Shown here: positions 36,318 to 44,284 of the stretch, piece by piece
Layout of the letters: every line of letters starts with the position of its first letter
How positions within the stretch are numbered: the stretch's first letter is position 1
From: an uncultured Chlorobiales bacterium
Lineage (GTDB): Bacteria > Bacteroidota > Chlorobiia > Chlorobiales > Chlorobiaceae
Length of the DNA: 64,000 nucleotides
Assembly (NCBI GenBank): GCA_903929135.1
Contig: CAIYTH010000057.1
Location: 1-64,000, forward strand
Direction: 5' to 3'
Notes under the pieces: model-generated
Database searches by the model: none
The model's input: the letters and a program-made list of their open reading frames with translations, nothing else
What the model was told of the DNA's origin: nothing
Made by a program: the position numbers and the translations under genes

Positions 36318-37076
36318 ATGAAATCCGCTAAAAGCCTTTGTTCGCGCATAGTGCTCTCGCTCTTCGCCTTCTCGATTGCGGCGTTGCCTGCAAAGGCGGC
36401 CCAGATCAACCTCTCTGCCGCTGCGAGCCTCAAGGAGGCCATCAACGAAATGTCGGACAAGTACACGGCGACGCATGGCGGCACCACGTTCGTGAAGAAC
36501 TACGGAGCCTCGGGCGCCATCGCCGGGCAGATCGAGAACGGCGCACCGGCCGACATCTTCATTTCGGCGAGCACCGAGTGGATGGATTACCTGAAGAACA
36601 AAAACCTGATCGACCCTGCAAGCCGGACGGACTTCGCCTACAACGTGCTCGTCTTTGCCGGCACGACCACGAAAAAGGTCAGCGGCATGAAGGAGCTTGC
36701 AGGGCTCGACAAGATCGCCATCGGCAGCCCGAAGAGCGTGCCTGCCGGCGAATACGCCACTGAGGCCATGAAGAAGTCTGGAGTCGACCAGAAGCTTGCC
36801 TCGAAACTGGTCATGGCCAAGGACGTCAGGGAGTGCCTCACCTATGCCGAGATGGGAGAGGTCGACGGCGCCTTCGTCTACCGCACGGACGCCCTGCAGG
36901 CGAAAAAGGCCAGAATCCTCTTCGTCGTGCCGGCAAACCTCTATTCGAGGGTGGTCTACCCGATGGCGCTCACCGTGAGCGGAACGAAAAACGCCGATGC
37001 GAAGTCGTTCATATCATGGCTGAAAGAGAGCGAAGCAAAATCCATTCTCAAGAAATACGGCTTCGAGCTGAAGTAA
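36318..37076 (+). CDS. modA: Molybdate ABC transporter substrate-binding protein
   Basis: The 252-residue protein has a cleaved signal peptide (LFAFSIAALPAKAA) and then the ModA pattern INLSAAASLKEAINEM, YGASGAIAGQIENGAPADIFISAS, IAIGSPKSVPAGEYATEAM and GEVDGAFVYRTDAL. These include the Ser, Tyr and backbone contacts for the tetrahedral oxyanion. It captures molybdate or tungstate in the periplasm for ModBC. Confidence 0.95.
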   Translation: MKSAKSLCSRIVLSLFAFSIAALPAKAAQINLSAAASLKEAINEMSDKYTATHGGTTFVKNYGASGAIAGQIENGAPADIFISASTEWMDYLKNKNLIDPASRTDFAYNVLVFAGTTTKKVSGMKELAGLDKIAIGSPKSVPAGEYATEAMKKSGVDQKLASKLVMAKDVRECLTYAEMGEVDGAFVYRTDALQAKKARILFVVPANLYSRVVYPMALTVSGTKNADAKSFISWLKESEAKSILKKYGFELK

Positions 37077-37092
37077 CCTGACCGGGAACACC

Positions 37093-37779
37093 ATGAGTCT
37101 TTCACCACAGGACCTTACGGCCATAGGCCTTTCGATGAAGATCGCTGTCTGTGCGACCGCGCTCTCCCTCCCGTTCGGCTTTGCGACGGCATGGTTCATG
37201 GTGTTCAGGAACTTCCGAGGCAAGGTGCTGCTCGAAGTGCTGGTGAACCTTCCGCTCACCCTACCCCCGGTGGTCATCGGCTATTTCCTGCTGCTTCTCT
37301 TCGGGCGGCACGGCTGGGCCGGCGCCGCACTGAGGTCGGCAGGAATCGAATTCATCTTCACCTGGAAGGCGGCCGTGGTCGCATCGGCGACCGTCGGATT
37401 TCCCCTGCTGGTACGCTCGATCCGGCTCGGCATGGAGTCGATCGACCGCCAGCTCATTCAGGCATCACGGAGCCTCGGCGCCGCCTGGTACGACACGCTC
37501 GCCACCATCGTCCTGCCGCTCTCCTTCAGGGGCATGGTCGCCGGATCGTCGCTCATGTTCGCCAGGAGCCTCGGGGAGTTCGGAGCGACGATCATCGTGG
37601 CAGGCAACATTCCCGGCCTTACCCAGACCATACCGCTGGCCATCTACGACTACGCCAGTTCCCCAACCGGCACCTCGATGGCCCTCTCGCTCTGCGCGGT
37701 TTCGGTCACCCTGTCGGTCGCGATCCTTCTGCTGCACGAGGTGATCGGCAAAAAGCTCGAGAACGGGAGGAGCGCATGA
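37093..37779 (+). CDS. modB: Molybdate ABC transporter permease
   Basis: The 228-residue membrane protein has about five or six helices, the motif NLPLTLPPVVIGYFLL typical of ModB, and the EAA loop (IDRQLIQASRSLGAAWYDTLATIVLPLS) that docks to ModC. ARSLGEFGATIIVAGNIPG completes the family signature. Its stop overlaps the modC ATG by four bases. Confidence 0.96.
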   Translation: MSLSPQDLTAIGLSMKIAVCATALSLPFGFATAWFMVFRNFRGKVLLEVLVNLPLTLPPVVIGYFLLLLFGRHGWAGAALRSAGIEFIFTWKAAVVASATVGFPLLVRSIRLGMESIDRQLIQASRSLGAAWYDTLATIVLPLSFRGMVAGSSLMFARSLGEFGATIIVAGNIPGLTQTIPLAIYDYASSPTGTSMALSLCAVSVTLSVAILLLHEVIGKKLENGRSA

Positions 37780-38831
37780 GGCTGGACATCGATGTTGAAA
37801 AGCGACTCGGCAGCTTCTCGCTCCGGATGGAAACCAGCCTCACTGGAGACCGGATCGGCATTTTCGGCGATTCGGGAAGCGGCAAATCTACCCTCGTCCA
37901 CCTGATCGCCGGCCTCCTGGCACCTGATCGGGGCGAACTCCGCATCGACGGCACGACGCTCTTCAGCAGCCGTGACCGGATCAACCTCACACCGGAACAG
38001 CGCCGTATCGCCATCGTCTTCCAGCAGGCGATGCTCTTCCCGCATCTCGGGGTAAAGGCGAACCTGCTCTACGGATACCGGAGATGCCGACCGGAACACC
38101 GCAAGATCCGGCCGGAAGCGATCATCGAGGTGCTGAACCTGCAGAACCTCCTCCAGCGCGGCGTCAACAACCTCTCGGGCGGTGAAAAGCAGCGCGTGGC
38201 CCTCGGCAGGGCCGTGCTGGCCAACCCGCGCCTGCTCGTGATGGACGAGCCGCTCTCGGCACTCGACGATTCGCTCCGCTACCAGATCATCCCCTATCTG
38301 AAAAGCGTCAGCGAAGAGTTCCGGATCCCGTACCTCTTCATTTCGCATTCGATCACCGAAATGCAGCTGATGGCCGACGATGTCCTGGTGGTTGCGAAAG
38401 GTGAGTTGGCCGGAGTCTCGACGCCGGATCAGATAGCCCGTACGAACATGGTCGGAAGCCCCAGGGGCTATCTCAACCTGCTGCGCCTGGGCGATCCCCT
38501 CCTGCGGGATGGCCTTTACCACTACCCGTGGGGACAGGGCCACCTGATCGTTTCAGACGGAAACGATCACGGCGAGTCGCTGTTCGAACTCTCTTCGCGG
38601 GATATCATCCTGTTCAAGAACCACCCGGAGGCGATCAGCGCCCGTAACCTGCTCGAGTGCAGGGTCGCAGAACTGTTCGAATCAGATGGACGGAACGGCG
38701 TGGTGCTTGAATCAGGCGGCAAACGGCTCGTCGCCGAGATCGTCCGTACGGCAGCCGAAGAGCTCGGGATAGCCCCGGGTGTCATCATCTTCGCCGCCAT
38801 CAAGGCTTCGGCGTTCAGAAGGCTAGGCTAA
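37776..38831 (+). CDS. modC: Molybdate ABC transporter ATPase with C-terminal Mop domain
   Basis: The 351-residue protein has Walker A GDSGSGKST, Q-loop VFQQAMLFPHL, signature NLSGGEKQRVALGRAVL, Walker B LLVMDEPLSALD and switch His FISHSITEM. The last 70 residues form a Mop/TOBE regulatory domain (ISARNLLECRVAELF ... IAPGVIIFAAIKASAF) that can bind molybdate and shut down import. It is the last gene of modDABC; AT-rich DNA follows. Confidence 0.95.
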   Translation: MRLDIDVEKRLGSFSLRMETSLTGDRIGIFGDSGSGKSTLVHLIAGLLAPDRGELRIDGTTLFSSRDRINLTPEQRRIAIVFQQAMLFPHLGVKANLLYGYRRCRPEHRKIRPEAIIEVLNLQNLLQRGVNNLSGGEKQRVALGRAVLANPRLLVMDEPLSALDDSLRYQIIPYLKSVSEEFRIPYLFISHSITEMQLMADDVLVVAKGELAGVSTPDQIARTNMVGSPRGYLNLLRLGDPLLRDGLYHYPWGQGHLIVSDGNDHGESLFELSSRDIILFKNHPEAISARNLLECRVAELFESDGRNGVVLESGGKRLVAEIVRTAAEELGIAPGVIIFAAIKASAFRRLG

Positions 38832-38897
38832 AGGCAGAAAAAGACTGATACCGCGATTATCTGGTAGATAAGTATTGAATTTTGAAATGAGTTTTTA

Positions 38898-39180
38898 TGG
38901 ATACGGAACAACGTCACGGAGGGTAACCTCGCATCCCAGAGGAACCTTGTACCGACTATGTTAGCCCATTTCCAAAAATGCAGAATCCACCATTTCTTCA
39001 AGCTGCTGCCAGTCTTTTGGTTAGCAATCAAAAATCATATTAGACATATTAGACATCAAGGCTCCTCGAAAAACTCTGTTCTGAAATGCTTCCCGGCTTG
39101 ACTCAGAAACGTCACTTAATAAGTTTAGAAGCATCAGGTTCACTGTACACAAAGCCGAGGTACAGATTCTGATCGATCCT
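38898..39180 (-). pseudogene. Possible decayed gene, nuclease-like fragment
   Basis: One minus-strand frame reads as protein-like sequence interrupted by two TAA codons: NLLSDVSESSREAFQNRVF, then PKDWQQLEEMVDSAFLEMG, a stop, and SRYKVPLGCEVTLRDVV. The middle resembles the N-terminus of Mrr-type restriction endonucleases (W..LE..V...F.EMG), but the match is weak and by eye only. No intact ORF spans it. It sits in the AT-rich segment with a different composition from both sides. Confidence 0.3.
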
Positions 39181-39428
39181 CATCATCCTGAAATATCGAG
39201 CCTCGTCAAGCAAAATAAAATCATATGACACAAAGTTCCTTGAGCATCATACCGTAATCCTCACGGCATAACATCTCCCTTGACTCGTTCTCATTCCTCA
39301 ATATTCATTTTCATTTTATCATAATAATCAATCTCGGCCTATTAAATAATACCAAATATTCTCAGAGAAGATGAAACGGCTATCTATAGCTTTTTGCTTT
39401 TGGATATATCACTTGGTGAAGCAACTGA

Positions 39429-39890
39429 TTATAGCCTAACTGACCCTCCCCAAAGCTGTTCATTCCCCGCAAAATAATTATCCACATAGTTCTTAACCTT
39501 TTCCAGGGGTTCCTTTCTACTCGCCCTTACCGATATACAGGACTCCATCCCAATATCTGTTTTTAGCGTGATACCCTCCTTTAATTTTATCGTCATACAC
39601 CAGTCGTGCAACTTGATAAAAAGTGTATCTGAATACCCCAAAATGTCAAAAATCCAAAAACCAAACACTTTCCAAATAATAGAAAATATGGCAAGCCCAG
39701 ACAGTTTATTTATTATTCGTATGAGTTGAAAAAATATATTTCCATAAACTTCTTTTGTTTTTCGCCTTATAGGATAAATGGATATGCTTTCAATATGATT
39801 TAACTCACAATGCCAAAATCCATAAGAAATACCATCCTCATCAAAATTCAGGTAACCGTAATTATTTTCGTCGAGCATAATTCCGATCAA
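39429..39890 (-). CDS. Hypothetical protein, AT-rich gene, 153 aa
   Basis: I do not recognise this protein. It has an N-terminal soluble part (NYGYLNFDEDGISYGFWHCELNHIESISIYPIRRKTKE), one or two hydrophobic stretches (LSGLAIFSIIWKVFGFWIF), and a beta-rich end with MTIKLKEGITLKTDIG and EPLEKVKNYVDNYFAG. The layout resembles small PH-like proteins with an embedded membrane hairpin. Codon use is AT-rich and unlike the neighbours, pointing to horizontal origin. Confidence 0.55.
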   Translation of the reverse strand: MIGIMLDENNYGYLNFDEDGISYGFWHCELNHIESISIYPIRRKTKEVYGNIFFQLIRIINKLSGLAIFSIIWKVFGFWIFDILGYSDTLFIKLHDWCMTIKLKEGITLKTDIGMESCISVRASRKEPLEKVKNYVDNYFAGNEQLWGGSVRL

Positions 39891-40230
39891 TAAAGTTAAC
39901 AGGAGGCAGGCTCAGAGGAAAGCTTCGAAAAACCGTATAAGAAATATGCAAAGCGAGTTTAACTGGCAAAGCTAGACTCAGAGCACCCATTTTCACTCCG
40001 CCAGAACGGGCTGTTTAAGCCTAATTAATCCATAGTTTTGTTACCAGCTGTTTCACCTACGATTCAGTGAAAAGGTAACTTGCTGTTGGAAATTTACAGC
40101 TTTTCCGATAACAGAACCCAATTCAACTTTCTGAAATTATTCCCGGAAATTCCGCATCAATGCCGCCTGCATCTTACAAGAACGGCGCTCTAATTCCAAT
40201 CACAACCACGGGAAATCCCTGTTAAATAAT

Positions 40231-40327
40231 CGGATGCCCCCGCCCGGATGTCCTTGCCGCCGTGAACATGCGAAAAAACACGAGTATGGCCTGCAATTGC
40301 ACAGGAGACGGGCAGGCGGGGCATCCG
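40231..40327. repeat. Long-loop inverted repeat downstream of the molybdopterin-fold gene
   Basis: CGGATGCCCCCGCC (40231-40244) pairs with GGCGGGGCATCCG (40315-40327), leaving one bulged base and a 70-base loop. It begins four bases beyond the stop of the minus-strand gene. It may be a structured 3' UTR, a terminator variant without a T-tract, or the edge of the AT-rich insertion. Confidence 0.5.
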
Positions 40328-40331
40328 AAAG

Positions 40332-40877
40332 TCATCTGTCTGCAGGCCCCACCTTTCCAACCTCGATGCTCTTTACCAGTTTGACATGCCGGGGGCCGTT
40401 CGATCGGTCGTTGTCGCAGAAAACCACGAACGGTCCATCCTCGCCTATCTGGCGTCCGTTCTCCTCGAACACCAGCCAGGTCTCCTCGCCTGCTACTCCA
40501 TAGCAGAGCTCGTTCCAGGTGTAGAGCACGTTGTAGTCGTCCGAAGCGCGCACGAGCACATAGTACTCGCCCCTCCGCCTCGGGTTCGGGACGGAGACCT
40601 TCGCCGAATCGAGAACGTCACGAAGCAGCACCCCTTTGAAGCTTTTCAGGGCATGCTTCGTTTCGCCTGAATCACAGACGATGTTTGTCTTTCCCTTTTC
40701 AACGACTCGCATCTTCCTGAGGGAGTCCACGGTCAGTGTCAGCGGATGCTCTACGAGCCCGGATACCGTCACCGTTCCACTCGGAGATGCAGGCGCGGCA
40801 TTGGAGGCTAACGGCGCTCCGACCATGGTAAGGGCGCAGAAAAGTGCACCGTAAACTCTTTTTTTCATTCTTCTCAT
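40332..40877 (-). CDS. Secreted molybdopterin-binding-fold protein
   Basis: The 181-residue protein has a Sec-type signal peptide ([19 protein letters not shown]) and a single sulfite-oxidase-like molybdopterin domain: [65 protein letters not shown], and [26 protein letters not shown] Cys sits where the Mo-ligand Cys is expected (IVCDSG), but the usual catalytic surroundings are reduced. No twin-Arg motif is visible, which is odd if it carries a prefolded cofactor. It lies 122 bases downstream of the TonB-dependent receptor on the same strand. GGAGG precedes the ATG. Confidence 0.78.
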   Translation of the reverse strand: MRRMKKRVYGALFCALTMVGAPLASNAAPASPSGTVTVSGLVEHPLTLTVDSLRKMRVVEKGKTNIVCDSGETKHALKSFKGVLLRDVLDSAKVSVPNPRRRGEYYVLVRASDDYNVLYTWNELCYGVAGEETWLVFEENGRQIGEDGPFVVFCDNDRSNGPRHVKLVKSIEVGKVGPADR

Positions 40878-40999
40878 TGCTCCTCCTTGTACGTTGATTT
40901 GATACTTCCATCAGTCAGATAAATCCTTGTCGACGATCGGCCCGGCCTCTTGTCGAGGGACGATATGAGGCCGGACCGACGAAGACAGTTGCCCCATGG

Positions 41000-43003
41000 T
41001 TAAAAATCGTAACCCATCGAAACCACGTAGGTCCTTCCGGGTTCAGGATATCCTTCCGCAACCTGGTAGTTCCGGTCGAAAAGATTCTCGACCGACGCCT
41101 TCACCGACAGCGAATGGCCAAGGCCGACGCTCCCTCGCAGGTTGATCAGGCCATATCCGCCTGCCGTGTAAAGCCCGTCGCTCGTGCTGTAGCGCTTCGA
41201 GTTGTACTCGGCCTCGACCAGGCCCCAGGTCTTGCGGCTGTGCAGAAACTGCAGCGATCCGTTGAGCTTGTGCTTCGGCACGTCGGTGAACAGAATCCCT
41301 TGGTTGCTGTCGTTTTTCCGGTCAATAAAGCTGTAGCCTCCGGTTGCCTTCAGCCAGCTTTCCGGTGTCCATTCGGCAGAGCTTTCGAAGCCTTTGTAGG
41401 TCGCTTTCCCGGTGTTCTGGAACTGGTAGACCCAGATACTGTTGACGTACGCGACGTTATTGACCTGCTGGATGACGTCGGTCAGCTTGTCCAGGTAGAC
41501 CGAGGTCATGATTTTCAGCTTGTCGGCCGGCCTGAAGGAGTAATCGATACCGAAGTTCCAGCTTTTCTCAGGAGCAAGCTGCGCATTGGGAAGGGCGCTT
41601 CCGAAACGGTAGGAGTAACGGTCTTTCAGGGTGGGGAACCTGGTCGTCCTCGCCACGTATCCTGTCAGCTCCTGATTTTCTCCCGGATGCCCGACAACGG
41701 CAAGCTGGTAATTGGCGGCTGAATTGTTGTCAAGTGGGAACGAGGAGATCGCATTCGTGGTGGAGTTCAGGTCCTGTGCCCTGATGGTGCTGCGGAAATC
41801 CTGCCTGACCCCGAGAATGACGTTGACCTCCCCCGTCGCCGCAAGGGTATTTTCGGCTGCGATCGAGAAGGTATTGTCCTCGAAGTTCTGCGGCGTCTGT
41901 CCGACGTTGTACTGCCGGTGCATGTCATGCTTTTCGTGAAGTGCAAACTTGAGGGTATCGTGCTGCGCGATCTCGGAACCCAGTTCGACCGACGCCCCGA
42001 AGGTCTTGTCGTCATAGACGCTGGTGAACGATGATTTTTTCTTCTGCGTCGTGTAGGTGGCATCGTCGTAGCTGTCCAGGACGTTGTAGTAACCGTCGTA
42101 ATAGGCCTTCGTTTTCAACCAGCTCCTGCTTCCCATGGCCGTCTTGCCGATGTAGTAGATGCTCGATTTGTCCCAATCTGCGTATTTCCAGAACCTGGCC
42201 GTATTCGACGGGTTCGTGCCGGTATAGACGGGAACGCCCTTCGCGGCGCTGATACCGTTGAAGGCGATGGTGTATTCGTCCGTACCGTTCGGCGTGTAGC
42301 CGATCTTCAATCCGCCATTCAGGTCCCTGGACTTTGAATTGTCACGCTTTCCTCCGTTCTCGTACGTCGTCGGCCTGAACTGTCCGGACATCTGCGAAAA
42401 GTCCCGATCGAGATGGGAAAGGCTTCCCTGCACATACCAGGTCCCCTGATTGGAACCGAAATTCAGTGTCTCGAAACTGGACCCGACACCGTTGCTGCCG
42501 TCGCTGAAACCGGCGCCCAGTGAGCCCTCGAAAACTCTTCCAGGTTTCCGAGTTACCAGGTTGATCGCGCCGCCGAGAGTGTTCGGCCCGAACAGCACCG
42601 ACGAGTATCCCTTTGAAACGGTGATCTCCGAAAGTCCGGCCGTCGAGAATCGGTTCGGATCGACATATCCGTCATACGGCACGTATTGAGGCACGCCGTC
42701 CAGGTAGAGCGGCACCTGCCTCATATCGAAACCCCTGACATAGATCATACCTTCGTTCCGTGCACCGACGTTGGCGAAATTCACTCCGGGAAGGAGATCC
42801 GCCGCCCTGGCGATGTCGGTTTTGCCGAGCGTCCCGATCTCTCTGGACGTCAGCGTATTGCCGACATCCGCTTTTTTGCCGACAACCGTTATCTCACCGG
42901 CAGTAAACACCCTGGCATCATTATCCTTGTCACCCTGGGCTTGAGCTGCCATTGCCGGCCTGACGGCGGCCAGCAGAAAAACCGTCAAAACTGCTTTTTT
43001 CAT
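41000..43003 (-). CDS. TonB-dependent outer-membrane receptor, candidate molybdate-related transporter
   Basis: The 667-residue protein has a signal peptide (AVLTVFLLAAVRPAMA), a likely TonB box (AGEITVVGKK), a plug domain (DIARAADLLPGVNFANVGAR, IYVRGFDMRQVPLYLDGVPQ, YSSVLFGPNTLGGAINLVTRKPG) and a 22-strand-type barrel that ends YVVSMGYDF with C-terminal Phe. It would move a scarce ligand across the outer membrane using TonB energy. Its promoter region has two ModE-type boxes, one 16 bases before the ATG, and its neighbours are molybdenum genes, so molybdate or a molybdate chelate is the inferred cargo. Siderophore receptors are the default alternative. Confidence 0.88.
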   Translation of the reverse strand: MKKAVLTVFLLAAVRPAMAAQAQGDKDNDARVFTAGEITVVGKKADVGNTLTSREIGTLGKTDIARAADLLPGVNFANVGARNEGMIYVRGFDMRQVPLYLDGVPQYVPYDGYVDPNRFSTAGLSEITVSKGYSSVLFGPNTLGGAINLVTRKPGRVFEGSLGAGFSDGSNGVGSSFETLNFGSNQGTWYVQGSLSHLDRDFSQMSGQFRPTTYENGGKRDNSKSRDLNGGLKIGYTPNGTDEYTIAFNGISAAKGVPVYTGTNPSNTARFWKYADWDKSSIYYIGKTAMGSRSWLKTKAYYDGYYNVLDSYDDATYTTQKKKSSFTSVYDDKTFGASVELGSEIAQHDTLKFALHEKHDMHRQYNVGQTPQNFEDNTFSIAAENTLAATGEVNVILGVRQDFRSTIRAQDLNSTTNAISSFPLDNNSAANYQLAVVGHPGENQELTGYVARTTRFPTLKDRYSYRFGSALPNAQLAPEKSWNFGIDYSFRPADKLKIMTSVYLDKLTDVIQQVNNVAYVNSIWVYQFQNTGKATYKGFESSAEWTPESWLKATGGYSFIDRKNDSNQGILFTDVPKHKLNGSLQFLHSRKTWGLVEAEYNSKRYSTSDGLYTAGGYGLINLRGSVGLGHSLSVKASVENLFDRNYQVAEGYPEPGRTYVVSMGYDF

Positions 43004-43018
43004 GGACGTATTTTGTTT

Positions 43019-43042
43019 CGTTATAACTTTAACTACATAACC
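43019..43042. promoter_or_regulatory. ModE-type operator proximal to the TonB receptor
   Basis: CGTTATAA-N8-ACATAACC, 16 bases upstream of the receptor ATG, has the same half-sites and spacer as the modD box, with one change in each half. Bound protein here would block transcription or translation initiation of the receptor gene. Confidence 0.65.
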
Positions 43043-43214
43043 ATTTCCAAAAAAAACCGAGTCTTTGAGAGCAGTTCACGATCTGTGCCGATCGCGACCT
43101 TTCCGGCACGGACGTCGTGCGCCCCCTCACGCATCGTAAGATGCCGCAGACGAACGGTTCCTTGAAATCGAGCGTGACGATATCCAGTTTTTGATTTGTC
43201 TTCGTTATATTCAT
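43032..43214 (-). CDS. Possible small ORF or gene remnant, 61 aa
   Basis: From an ATG inside the distal ModE-type box the minus strand encodes MNITKTNQKLDIVTLDFKEP and continues FVCGILRCVRGRTTSVPERS before ending inside the proximal box. The first 30 residues look protein-like, while the end, which runs through the operator, does not. It could be a real small gene, or the 5' end of a gene carried along with a duplicated operator. I do not recognise a family. Confidence 0.25.
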
Positions 43215-43226
43215 AATGATATAGCG
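43203..43226. promoter_or_regulatory. ModE-type operator distal to the TonB receptor
   Basis: CGTTATAT-N8-ATATAGCG is a third box with the ModE spacing. It lies 200 bases upstream of the receptor and 440 bases upstream of the molbindin gene. Its flank TTCCAAAAAAAAC repeats that of the proximal box, so the two segments are probably a duplication. Confidence 0.65.
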
Positions 43227-43666
43227 CATTCCAAAAAAAACGGGCATTTCCCGCTCACCATGAATTTCTCATCTAAAATCAAAAAAAACAAACCGATCCC
43301 ACATGGATGTATAAAAAAATGCACTCATGACGATCTTTTCCATTAATTCCGAAAGATTCCGCCGGGACTCCGTTGTGTTTGACGAAAAAAAGCGATTATT
43401 TCACTGAAATGAACTGTATAAAGCAAGGAACAACCCCGTCAGACCTTCTTCCCGATGTCTCTGCATCTCGAACTTCCCCCACCGGATCGGATGATGCCCG
43501 AGCTCCCCTCGGTACTTCGAAAACCATGCATCCCTTCCGATCGTCCAGCCCCTGCGGTCTCAACCAGAAACGGCAACCGGCTCTGCCTGCCGCTGCGGAA
43601 ATTCATGCAACGAGATTTTTTCCATGAACATCAACGAATACATCAACCTTTTTCAGGAGTAACTCC

Positions 43667-44092
43667 ATGAACATCAGCGCACGTAACATTTTCAAGGGCA
43701 CCGTCACTTCGATCGTCAAGGGCGCTGTCAACACCGAAGTCACCATTGCCCTCGGCGACGGGACCAGAATGGTTTCGATCATCACCGTCGGAGCCGCCGA
43801 ACGTCTCGGGCTGAAGGAAGGGGCAACCGCCAGCGCCATCGTCAAGGCCAGTTCGATCATCGTCGGAACCAACCTGCAGGGCGCTGAACTGAGCGCAAGG
43901 AACATCGTCAGAGGCAGGGTCAGCAAGGTCATAGAAGGACCGGTCAGCACCGAGGTCGACATCGAGATCGGCGGGGGCAACACCCTGTCGGCGGTGATCA
44001 CCCACGAAAGCTCGAAAAAGCTGGGTCTTGCTGCCGGCGCCGATGCCAGCGCCATCTTCAAGGCGTCAAGCGTGATCATCGGCGTCGAGTGA
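43667..44092 (+). CDS. mop: Molbindin with two Mop domains
   Basis: The 141-residue protein is a tandem of two Mop domains: NISARNIFKGTVTSIVKGAV ... SAIVKASSIIVG and LSARNIVRGRVSKVIEGPVS ... SAIFKASSVIIGVE. Such ModG/Mop proteins form oligomers that bind molybdate and are thought to buffer or store it in the cytoplasm. There is no DNA-binding domain, so it is not ModE itself. AGGAGTAACTCC precedes the ATG. A hairpin terminator follows 40 bases after the stop. Confidence 0.94.
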   Translation: MNISARNIFKGTVTSIVKGAVNTEVTIALGDGTRMVSIITVGAAERLGLKEGATASAIVKASSIIVGTNLQGAELSARNIVRGRVSKVIEGPVSTEVDIEIGGGNTLSAVITHESSKKLGLAAGADASAIFKASSVIIGVE

Positions 44093-44131
44093 ACAGCCTC
44101 CGGGAACCCTGACCTGTCCCTTTCATGTTCT

Positions 44132-44176
44132 TACAGGGCCTATAGGACCCATACGACCTGCAGGCCCTGTATTTTT
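44132..44176 (+). terminator. Rho-independent terminator after the molbindin gene
   Basis: ACAGGGCCT (44133-44141) pairs perfectly with AGGCCCTGT (44162-44170) across a 20-base loop and is followed by ATTTTT. The loop contains TATAGGACCCATACGACCT, a motif that recurs in variant form near 60273-60292. Confidence 0.85.
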
Positions 44177-44284
44177 CCCTTTCCTACCGGTGAATCCCTC
44201 GCTCCTTCCTGTCAACCATTTTCAACTTTTTGCCTTAACTTTCCGTTGGATATGGAAATTGAAGGATTATTCCAAACCGACATC

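Larger units (their letters stand above)
38832..40231. other. AT-rich, gene-poor segment
   Basis: Between modC and the molybdopterin-fold protein, base composition drops clearly below the flanks. The segment holds one hypothetical ORF (39429-39890), the possible gene remnant, and about 900 bases in which I see no gene, tRNA or clear operator. This suggests acquired or decaying DNA inserted into an otherwise contiguous molybdenum locus. Confidence 0.6.
43004..43666. other. Receptor-molbindin intergenic region with duplicated operator segment
   Basis: The 663-base gap holds two similar segments of about 40 bases (43011-43060 and 43195-43243), each with a ModE-type box followed by CATT(T)CCAAAAAAAAC. 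The 140 bases between them include most of a 61-codon minus-strand ORF. From 43244 to 43666 I see no gene or further operator; the stretch is AT-rich at first, then of normal composition. Confidence 0.6.

Noticed and set aside
43667-44092. Considered as the ModE regulator itself
   Set aside because: Only two Mop domains are present; there is no winged-helix DNA-binding part. ModE must be encoded elsewhere.
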